Source: Rhodococcus sp. (in: high G+C Gram-positive bacteria)
GTDB taxonomy: Bacteria > Actinomycetota > Actinomycetes > Mycobacteriales > Mycobacteriaceae
Direction: 5' to 3'
Length of the DNA stretch: 6,104 nt
Assembly (NCBI GenBank): GCA_012515885.1
Contig: JAAYXN010000051.1
Coordinates: forward strand, 1 to 6,104
In this document: positions 1-3,938 of the stretch, in pieces
Position numbering within the stretch: the first letter of the stretch is position 1
Layout: each line of letters opens with the position of its first letter
Notes under the pieces: model-generated
The model's database searches: none
What the model was told of the DNA's origin: nothing
Seen by the model: only the letters and a program-made list of their open reading frames with translations
Position numbers and translations under genes: made by a program

Positions 1-310
1 CCGACCACTGGCGGCCTGCTGGCGCCGCGTACCGGAAGGTGGAGCGTCCGAAGCCGAGAGACAGCCGCTCCGCGACCGGAGCTTTGGAATCACGCGCGAG
101 ATCACGGCCCGTGATACCCAGGTCCAGTTCGCCGGATCCGACGTAGATCGCGATGTCTTTGGGACGCAGGAAAAAGAACTCGACCTGGTTATTGAGGTCC
201 AGGACCGTCAGATCACGCGAATCTGTGCGACGACGGTATCCCGCCTCGCTCAGGATTTCGCCGGCAGATTCGGAGAGGGAGCCCTTGTTGGGCACGGCTA
301 CGCGCAGCAT
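1..310 (-). CDS. hisG: ATP phosphoribosyltransferase, N-terminal part (cut by window edge)
   Basis: HisG catalyses the first, committed step of histidine biosynthesis in the cytoplasm: ATP plus PRPP gives phosphoribosyl-ATP and pyrophosphate; the enzyme is normally feedback-inhibited by histidine. The 103 complete codons visible here begin MLRVAVPNKGSLSE, then EAGYRRRTDSRDL, VEFFFLRPKDIAIYVGSGEL, DLGITGRDL and FGRSTFRYAAPAGR. This is the type I periplasmic-binding-like N-terminal lobe and matches actinobacterial HisG as I remember it, including the GITGRDL segment. The ATG at 310 is chosen because it gives the canonical N terminus and has an AAGGA ribosome binding site 7 bases upstream. The rest, including the C-terminal regulatory domain of the long form if present, lies outside the window. 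hisE is 102 bases upstream on the same strand and makes the next enzyme of the pathway. Recognition is near certain. Confidence 0.96.
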   Translation of the reverse strand, partial: MLRVAVPNKGSLSESAGEILSEAGYRRRTDSRDLTVLDLNNQVEFFFLRPKDIAIYVGSGELDLGITGRDLARDSKAPVAERLSLGFGRSTFRYAAPAGRQWS

Positions 311-317
311 GGCGTGG

Positions 318-324
318 TCCTTTC
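318..324 (-). promoter_or_regulatory. Ribosome binding site of hisG
   Basis: The minus strand reads GAAAGGA, with its AAGGA core 7 bases before the hisG ATG. It fits anti-Shine-Dalgarno pairing well and supports the chosen start. It sits 2 bases after the U-tract of the upstream hairpin, so folding of that hairpin would not mask it. Confidence 0.8.
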
Positions 325-326
325 GG

Positions 327-357
327 AAAAGCCCTGGTGGGGATCTCCACCCTGGCT
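327..357 (-). terminator. Terminator-like hairpin in the hisE-hisG spacer
   Basis: Read on the minus strand, AGCC (357-354) pairs with GGCT (333-330) and GGTGG (351-347) pairs with CCACC (340-336), around a 6-base loop. The two stems are separated by AG facing AG, which can form tandem A.G pairs. Four T residues follow (330-327, the first also closing the stem). The shape resembles a weak intrinsic terminator or an mRNA-processing/attenuation hairpin between hisE and hisG. The short T-run and the interrupted stem make full termination unlikely; partial read-through or transcript stabilisation is equally possible. The element is seen in the sequence; its function is inferred. Confidence 0.35.
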
Positions 358-412
358 CAGGAATAGATGGCGGCGGATCGTTGGTACGAAAGTGTTCGCT
401 AGATCTGTGTGC

Positions 413-676
413 TCACAGATGTCGGTACACGTCCTCAAGGCTTAATCCCCTACCCACCATCAAAACCTGAACCCAGTACAGGAGCTGGGAAATTTCTTCG
501 GCCAGCGCTTCGTCGGGCTCGTGCTCGGCGGCGATCCATACTTCGCCCGCTTCTTCCAGGACCTTCTTACCCTGGGCATGCACACCAGCGTCCAACGCAG
601 CCACGGTGCCGGAGCCCTCAGGGCGACTGGCGGCACGTTCGGTGAGCTCGGCGAACAGCGATTCGAAGGTCTTCAC
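413..676 (-). CDS. hisE: Phosphoribosyl-ATP pyrophosphatase
   Basis: HisE hydrolyses phosphoribosyl-ATP to phosphoribosyl-AMP and pyrophosphate, the second step of histidine biosynthesis, in the cytoplasm. The 87-residue product is the stand-alone form usual in actinobacteria (elsewhere it is often fused to HisI). It is an all-alpha MazG-like fold. The Mg-binding glutamates lie in KKVLEEAGEVW (E41, E42, E45) and in ALAEEISQLLYW (E60, E61), followed by VLMVGRGLSLEDVY. The start is a GTG at 676: an in-frame TAG at 683-685 lies only two codons upstream, so no longer start is possible. No good Shine-Dalgarno precedes it, so initiation may be leaderless or otherwise unusual. hisG follows 102 bases downstream. 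The rightward membrane gene at 939 is transcribed divergently. Identity is near certain; the start is forced by the stop codon. Confidence 0.95.
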   Translation of the reverse strand: MKTFESLFAELTERAASRPEGSGTVAALDAGVHAQGKKVLEEAGEVWIAAEHEPDEALAEEISQLLYWVQVLMVGRGLSLEDVYRHL

Positions 677-682
677 GAGGAT

Positions 683-694
683 CTATTGTTTCAC
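683..694 (-). other. Three-codon GTG-AAA-CAA-TAG frame just before hisE
   Basis: In the hisE reading frame the codons directly upstream read GTG AAA CAA TAG ATC CTC and then the hisE GTG. From memory, M. tuberculosis HisE begins MQQSLAVKTFE. The two line up codon for codon (V/M, K/Q, Q/Q, stop/S, I/L, L/A, V/V, K/K). The GTG at 694 therefore looks like the ancestral or mycobacterial start, here followed by an amber codon. It could be a decayed N-terminal extension, a minimal leader, or chance. This depends on my recall of the mycobacterial sequence. Confidence 0.3.
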
Positions 695-753
695 GACTCT
701 TGTACGTCCCGGTAATCAGTATCTTCCGGGCGCCTTTCCGTCCGGTATCACCG

Positions 754-789
754 GCGCGAGCGCCGCAATCCATACCGCGCGAGCGCCGC
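754..789. repeat. 13-base direct repeat, two copies, period 23
   Basis: GCGCGAGCGCCGC occurs exactly at 754-766 and again at 777-789. Both copies are preceded by ACC, with one extra G in the first. The first copy together with the base or two before it is also self-complementary: CGGCG (752-756) pairs with CGCCG (761-765) around CGAG. The copies lie about 80-110 bases upstream of the hisE start and about 150-185 upstream of the rightward gene. They could be binding sites for a regulator, or a slipped duplication in GC-rich DNA. Confidence 0.5.
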
Positions 790-854
790 TGGATTTGCCG
801 CTTTGCAGGGCGAGGTTGTCGAAAGTTGTGTGGCGTGTGGTGTGAGCGGCGAAT

Positions 855-886
855 ACTACAAGTGCAGGCACTACACAGTGCAGGCA
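855..886. repeat. Tandem ACTACA/AGTGCAGGCA repeat, possible operator
   Basis: ACTACA followed by AGTGCAGGCA occupies 855-870. The same unit recurs at 870-886 with one extra C, so the 10-base core AGTGCAGGCA is exact at 861-870 and 877-886 (period 16). Between the cores the sequence also forms an inverted repeat, GCACT-ACAC-AGTGC (868-881). It lies directly upstream of a possible -10 (GATATT, 887-892), where an activator or repressor of the DUF6790 gene would bind. The repeat is seen; the operator role is inferred. Confidence 0.4.
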
Positions 887-892
887 GATATT
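887..892 (+). promoter_or_regulatory. Possible -10 element for the DUF6790 gene
   Basis: GATATT matches TATAAT at four positions and would place transcription start near 899. No recognisable -35 hexamer is found 16-18 bases upstream, where the tandem repeat lies instead. This would suit an activator-dependent promoter, but the assignment is weak. Confidence 0.2.
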
Positions 893-897
893 CGTAC

Positions 898-918
898 GGC
901 GCCCGGTTTCTGGGCGCC
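898..918 (+). promoter_or_regulatory. Perfect 7-base-pair hairpin in the DUF6790 5' leader
   Basis: GGCGCCC (898-904) and GGGCGCC (912-918) are perfectly complementary around the 7-base loop GGTTTCT. The stem ends 7 bases before the GAGGAG ribosome binding site. If transcription starts near 899 the hairpin would cap the mRNA 5' end, where such stems stabilise transcripts. Alternatively it is the operator of a DNA-binding protein. There is no U-tract, so it is not an intrinsic terminator. Confidence 0.4.
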
Positions 919-925
919 ACGACCC

Positions 926-931
926 GAGGAG
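926..931 (+). promoter_or_regulatory. Ribosome binding site of the DUF6790 gene
   Basis: GAGGAG lies 7 bases before the ATG at 939. It is the strongest Shine-Dalgarno in the window and fixes the start of the membrane protein gene. Confidence 0.85.
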
Positions 932-938
932 CCTATCG

Positions 939-1472
939 ATGGGCGTCTTCCTTGCAGTGTTGGCTTTGATCGGCGCGTTTGTGCACTGGTTGCGGGTTCG
1001 GTCGAAGCCGCATTCGCCTGCTGCGGGTGCGGATATTTTTCTTGGCTGGTGGCTTGTCCTCGCGGTGGGGGTGAGCGGGTTTGTGGGCGCGGCGTATCAC
1101 GTTTTCGATGGCCCTGCGGTCGCTGAGGCGATCGGCTATACCCGCGGTGATGGCGGATTCCAGTTCGAGAACGCGATGGGTGATCTGGCGATCGGCGTTC
1201 TGGGTGTGATGTGTTTGCGCTTCCGCGGCTATTTCTGGCTCGCGACGATCGTTGCGATGACTGTCCAGTACTGGGGCGACGCGGTGGGCCATGTGTATTT
1301 CTGGCTCGCGCAGGACAACACGTCGCCGGACAACATTGGTGCACCTTTGATTGCCGACATCATCTTGCCGCTCGTGGCGTGGATTCTTTTCGCGGTCTCC
1401 GCCAAGCGCGGCGGGGATGCGGTGCGTCATGGCCCTAGCGGGAGTGCAGCTACCAGTTCAGGGACCGGTTAG
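939..1472 (+). CDS. DUF6790-type integral membrane protein, function unknown
   Basis: This 177-residue hydrophobic protein has about five predicted membrane segments, roughly residues 2-19, 34-56, 80-95, 98-118 and 134-154, and a Ser/Gly/Thr-rich C-terminal tail. The central block is characteristic: FQFENAMGDLAIGVLG (74-89), RGYFWLATI (96-104), QYWGDAVGHVYFW (110-122), N127, SPDN (129-132) and D140 with P144. I recognise this pattern (F..E, FWLAT, WGDA.GH.Y, N..P.N.G) as the DUF6790 family of bacterial membrane proteins, for which I know no function. Charged or polar residues E77, D82, D114 and H118 sit in or beside membrane segments and could form a buried site. The ATG has an excellent ribosome binding site. 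The gene is the only rightward one here, divergent from hisE and convergent with the pseudouridine synthase gene. It appears to be a single-gene unit. Family assignment is from memory. Confidence 0.85.
   Translation: MGVFLAVLALIGAFVHWLRVRSKPHSPAAGADIFLGWWLVLAVGVSGFVGAAYHVFDGPAVAEAIGYTRGDGGFQFENAMGDLAIGVLGVMCLRFRGYFWLATIVAMTVQYWGDAVGHVYFWLAQDNTSPDNIGAPLIADIILPLVAWILFAVSAKRGGDAVRHGPSGSAATSSGTG
1450..1472. other. Tail-to-tail overlap of two convergent genes
   Basis: The stop of the rightward membrane gene (TAG, 1470-1472) lies inside the leftward pseudouridine synthase gene, whose own TAG is at 1450-1452. The genes share 23 bases on opposite strands. I see no intergenic terminator hairpin, so transcripts from both sides probably run into each other and are antisense at their 3' ends. 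Confidence 0.85.
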
Positions 1473-2355
1473 AGGCAAAGGACTGGGGACTGCCCGTCAC
1501 CGGGTCGGTAAACGACAGGCGTCTGGCCAGTAGTTGCAGCGGGTTGGTGAAATCGTCAGCGGGCACCCGCTGGAACGTCGGGTAGTAGTTGTCGCCCTCA
1601 ATAGGTAAACCCAGCGACGACATGTGCAGCCGCAGTTGATGCGTGCGTCCCGTGATCGGCTTCAGCTGATACCGCGCCCGCACACCACGCTGCTCAAGCA
1701 CGTCGATATGCGTTTCACTATTAGGTTCCCCCGGCTCTTCCGAGGCGGTCATCACGCCGTGTTCTTTGACGATGCGGCTACGGACCGTGCGAGGAAACTC
1801 AAGCGCCTCGTCATACGGCGCGAGCGCTTCATACTCCTTCTCTACCTGGCGCGAAGAGAACAGTTCCTGGTAGGCACGTCGATGCCGGGGCTGGACGACG
1901 AAGACAACAACGCCCGCTGTCATGCGGTCCAGTCGGTGCGCCGGAATCAGATCAGGAAGGTCAAGATCGCGGCGCAAACGCACCAGCGCCGTCTCCACGA
2001 TGTGTGCCCCGCGCGGAATTGTCGCGAGGAAGTGCGGCTTATCGGCTACCACGATCGTCTCGTCGCGATAGATCACGTCGACGCTGAATGGGACAGCCGG
2101 CTCCGGTGGGGGTTGGCGATAGAAGTAGATAAACCGTGTCGGCATGTAGGGCGTCGCGAGGTCGACCGCACGGCCATGCTCGTCGACAACCTCTCCGCCG
2201 TCGATACGACTAAGCCACTCGTCGCGTTCGTCAGGAAACTGCGCGAACAGAAACTCGGCGACGGTCGCTACCTGAGGCACTCCGGGCTGCGCCACAGGCA
2301 TCCGCAGCCGGTCTGGCCCCAGTCCTGCGCGTACCGGCAGCGGCGCGCGAGCCAC
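1450..2355 (-). CDS. RluA-family RNA pseudouridine synthase
   Basis: This enzyme isomerises specific uridines to pseudouridine in rRNA or tRNA. The 301-residue protein has a degenerate S4-like N-terminal part (about 30-80, including GEVVDEHGRAV and FIYFYR). The catalytic domain follows: VIYRDETIVVADKP (94-107), the RluA active-site motif HRLDRMTAGV with the nucleophilic Asp143, KEYEAL (173-178), the RNA-binding motif GRTHQLRLHM (236-245), LGLPIEGDNYYP and LQLLARRL (273-280). All motifs expected for a working enzyme are present. The start is a GTG at 2355, one base after the trhO stop, with a GAGGA ribosome binding site 5 bases upstream inside the last two trhO codons. Translation is thus probably coupled to trhO. 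The N terminus APLPVRAGLGPDRLR resembles actinobacterial homologues. Which RNA and position it modifies cannot be told, so no RluA/B/C/D symbol is given. Confidence 0.92.
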   Translation of the reverse strand: MARAPLPVRAGLGPDRLRMPVAQPGVPQVATVAEFLFAQFPDERDEWLSRIDGGEVVDEHGRAVDLATPYMPTRFIYFYRQPPPEPAVPFSVDVIYRDETIVVADKPHFLATIPRGAHIVETALVRLRRDLDLPDLIPAHRLDRMTAGVVVFVVQPRHRRAYQELFSSRQVEKEYEALAPYDEALEFPRTVRSRIVKEHGVMTASEEPGEPNSETHIDVLEQRGVRARYQLKPITGRTHQLRLHMSSLGLPIEGDNYYPTFQRVPADDFTNPLQLLARRLSFTDPVTGSPQSFASNRSLNW

Positions 2356-2356
2356 C

Positions 2357-3196
2357 TCAGTCCTCGCAGGACGCGCAGGTTAATACGAGCCGGTCGTTGT
2401 CTCGGTCGTTGCGGAACGTCGATGTTGGAGCGCCGCACTGTTCGCAGCGGCCCAGCGTCTTGGCTTCAGGCGAGAATTCCAGGTGCATCCGGCGGTCGAA
2501 GACGTACAGCGAGCCTTCCCACAGTCCACGATCACCGTACTTTTCGCCGTAGCGGACGATGCCGCCGTCCATTTGGTAGACCTCGTCGAATCCGCGAGAA
2601 CGCATCAGCGCAGAGAGCACCTCGCAGCGCACTCCCCCGGTGCAGTACGTCACGACAGCTTTGTCTTTGAGGTGGTCGTAGCGGCCGCTATCGAGTTCTG
2701 CGACAAAATCTCGGGTGGTGCGTACGTCCGGCACAACGGCTCCAGCGAACCTGCCGATCTCCGCCTCGAACGCGTTGCGTCCATCGAAAAAGACGACGTC
2801 ATCGCCGCGCTCATCGACCAGTTCGTGAACCTCTTCGGGTGCCAGCGCGCGGCCACCGCCGACCACACCGTCCCCGTCGACTTTCAACTCTTCCGGCGCA
2901 CCGAAAGTGACGATCTCCGAGCGCACCTTGACGCTGAGTTTCGGGAAGTCATCGCGTCCACCGTCTGACCACTTGATGTCAGCGTTCTTGAAGGGCGCGT
3001 AGCTGCGGGTTCCCTTGACGTACCGCTTGACGGCGTCAATTTCGCCGCCGACGGTGGCGTTGATCCCGTGTTCGGAAATCAGGATGCGTCCGTGCAGATC
3101 GTTCGCTTCGGCAAGGGTGTGCTGCCATAGCCGAATGGCCTCCGGGTCAGCGAGCGGAGTGAATACGTAAAAGAGCACGATCTTAGAGACAGCCAC
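2357..3196 (-). CDS. trhO: tRNA uridine(34) hydroxylase (UPF0176, rhodanese domain)
   Basis: TrhO (YceA in E. coli) uses O2 to hydroxylate wobble uridine 34 of certain tRNAs to 5-hydroxyuridine, the precursor of 5-methoxy- or 5-oxyacetyl-uridine. From the GTG at 3196 the protein has 279 residues. The N-terminal part reads KIVLFYVFTPLADPEAIRLWQ, then GRILISEHGINATVGG (about 37-52) and APFKNADIKWSDG. The rhodanese-like domain carries the family motif YCTGGVRCE with Cys185 (catalytic position) and Cys191, followed by YQMDGGIVRYGE. The C terminus has two CxxC pairs (C251/C254 and C274/C277), probably a metal site. A TTG at 3205 would add three residues. I prefer GTG because homologues as I recall begin MAV.KIVLFYVF, and because a TANNNT box lies 8 bases before it. 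The HAD gene ends 28 bases upstream; the RluA gene follows after one base. Confidence 0.92.
   Translation of the reverse strand: MAVSKIVLFYVFTPLADPEAIRLWQHTLAEANDLHGRILISEHGINATVGGEIDAVKRYVKGTRSYAPFKNADIKWSDGGRDDFPKLSVKVRSEIVTFGAPEELKVDGDGVVGGGRALAPEEVHELVDERGDDVVFFDGRNAFEAEIGRFAGAVVPDVRTTRDFVAELDSGRYDHLKDKAVVTYCTGGVRCEVLSALMRSRGFDEVYQMDGGIVRYGEKYGDRGLWEGSLYVFDRRMHLEFSPEAKTLGRCEQCGAPTSTFRNDRDNDRLVLTCASCED
2361..2365 (-). promoter_or_regulatory. Ribosome binding site of the pseudouridine synthase, inside trhO
   Basis: GAGGA is formed by the final Glu and Asp codons of trhO, 5 bases ahead of the GTG at 2355. This placement supports the GTG start and coupled translation of the two RNA-modification genes. 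Confidence 0.7.
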
Positions 3197-3204
3197 GGCA
3201 TACA

Positions 3205-3210
3205 AGGTTA
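3205..3210 (-). promoter_or_regulatory. Possible -10 box (TAACCT) for a leaderless trhO transcript
   Basis: TAACCT on the minus strand fits the TANNNT consensus of actinobacterial -10 boxes and lies 8 bases before the GTG at 3196. No Shine-Dalgarno precedes either candidate trhO start, which would fit a leaderless mRNA beginning at or near the GTG. No clear -35 is seen. This is a suggestion only. Confidence 0.25.
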
Positions 3211-3219
3211 CCGAGATCG

Positions 3220-3229
3220 CCTGATCAGG
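3220..3229. repeat. 10-base perfect palindrome at the HAD/trhO junction
   Basis: CCTGATCAGG is perfectly self-complementary. It covers the HAD stop codon (3225-3227) and lies 10 bases upstream of the possible trhO -10 box. It could be a small operator, but 10 bases is within what chance allows, and it has no loop to make an RNA hairpin. Confidence 0.3.
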
Positions 3230-3938
3230 TACGGATGCACCCCTGCACGGCCGCCAGATCAGCCGAGGTCAGTCCCACCAGGGAGTCGCGGAACAACCGT
3301 CCTGGCCCGGTCGGTACGTCGATCACACCACCTGGAACGACGAGGACCGCGCAGCCAGCTGCGGTGGCCGCGGCAGTACCGGTAGGTGAATCCTCGACCG
3401 CGACGCAGTCACGCGGATCGAGACCGAGAAGCTGTGCTCCGCGCAGGTAGGGATCAGGTGCGGGCTTTCCGGCGGGCACTTCATCTCCGCAAACCGAGGC
3501 GTCGAAGAAGTGCCGACCCATGACATCGAGGGCGGTTTCGGTGAGTCGACGCTCAGTGTTGGTCACCAGTGCGGTCGATAGTCCGGCCTCGCGCACCATG
3601 GTGAGCGCTTCTCGGGCTCCTGGCCGCCATTCCAGGCCATCGGCGAACAGTGTTTCTACGCGCGAATACATCCACTCTTTGGCTGCTGCGAGCGCTTCCG
3701 GTTCGTGGGCGAGCCCGAGTGAATCGAAGATCACTCGTAATGCCCCCGCACTGGATGCGCCGACTGTCGCGAGCCTGGTTTGCTCACTCATCTCACCGCC
3801 GAGCCAGCGCGACAGGTCCCGCACGGCAACATCCCAGTGCTTTTCTGAGTCGAGCAGTGTGCCGTCCATGTCCCAGAGAACTGCGCGCGGCAAGCTAGCC
3901 GCTCCAGCCAGATCACTAGTTGTCTGATCACTAGACAT
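3225..3938 (-). CDS. HAD-superfamily hydrolase (HAD-IA, beta-phosphoglucomutase-like phosphatase)
   Basis: This is a 237-residue cytosolic phosphatase-like protein of unknown substrate. All four HAD motifs are intact: I, LWDMDGTLLD with nucleophile Asp23 and acid/base Asp25; II, ALVTNT with Thr126; III, Lys158 in AGKPAPDPYL; IV, VEDSPTG with Glu182/Asp183. The roughly 80 residues after motif I form the helical C1 cap typical of subfamily IA. The frame stays open upstream to 4178, but that part is Ser/Arg/Thr-rich with no HAD character and lies inside the metH coding region, so the true start is the ATG at 3938. This ATG overlaps the metH stop by 8 bases (ATGTCTAG), a sign of translational coupling; the nearest GGAAG is 12 bases upstream. 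trhO follows. As I recall, a HAD phosphatase next to metH is common in Mycobacteriales. Possible roles are house-cleaning or sugar-phosphate/nucleotide dephosphorylation, not decidable here. Confidence 0.9.
   Translation of the reverse strand: MSSDQTTSDLAGAASLPRAVLWDMDGTLLDSEKHWDVAVRDLSRWLGGEMSEQTRLATVGASSAGALRVIFDSLGLAHEPEALAAAKEWMYSRVETLFADGLEWRPGAREALTMVREAGLSTALVTNTERRLTETALDVMGRHFFDASVCGDEVPAGKPAPDPYLRGAQLLGLDPRDCVAVEDSPTGTAAATAAGCAVLVVPGGVIDVPTGPGRLFRDSLVGLTSADLAAVQGCIRT

Larger units (their letters stand above)
311..412 (-). other. hisE-hisG intergenic spacer
   Basis: This is 102 bases between the hisE TGA and the hisG ATG, unusually roomy for two consecutive histidine genes on the same strand. 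It holds the hairpin at 327-357 and the hisG ribosome binding site. I see no open reading frame worth calling and no convincing -35/-10 pair. A separate hisG promoter in the 361-412 part cannot be excluded. Confidence 0.7.
677..938. other. Divergent intergenic region between hisE and the DUF6790 gene
   Basis: These 262 non-coding bases must contain promoters for hisE (leftward) and for the membrane gene (rightward). Moving from hisE to the membrane gene they hold a 13-base direct repeat (754-766 and 777-789), a TTG-rich stretch (816-840), an imperfect tandem repeat (855-886), a possible -10 GATATT (887-892), a GC-rich hairpin (898-918) and a strong ribosome binding site (926-931). Long frames cross this region on both strands, but none has family-like residues. 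I could not assign a convincing hisE promoter. Confidence 0.7.

Noticed and set aside
618..920. A 100-codon minus-strand frame covering the hisE 5' end and the divergent spacer
   Set aside because: It overlaps hisE in another frame, has an Arg-rich and Cys-rich translation without family features, and shows no good start signal.
871..1430. Long minus-strand frames opposite the DUF6790 gene
   Set aside because: Translations are Arg/His/Pro-rich with no recognisable domain, while the plus strand encodes a coherent membrane protein with a strong ribosome binding site.
1624..2670. A 348-codon open frame on the plus strand
   Set aside because: It lies antisense to the RluA gene and the end of trhO, both of which have full family motifs. 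Its Arg-rich, low-complexity translation shows no family character; it is typical of the mirror frame of GC-rich genes.
3520..3927. Plus-strand frames opposite the HAD gene
   Set aside because: Ser/Arg/Ala-rich mirror translations of the HAD gene, with no motifs.
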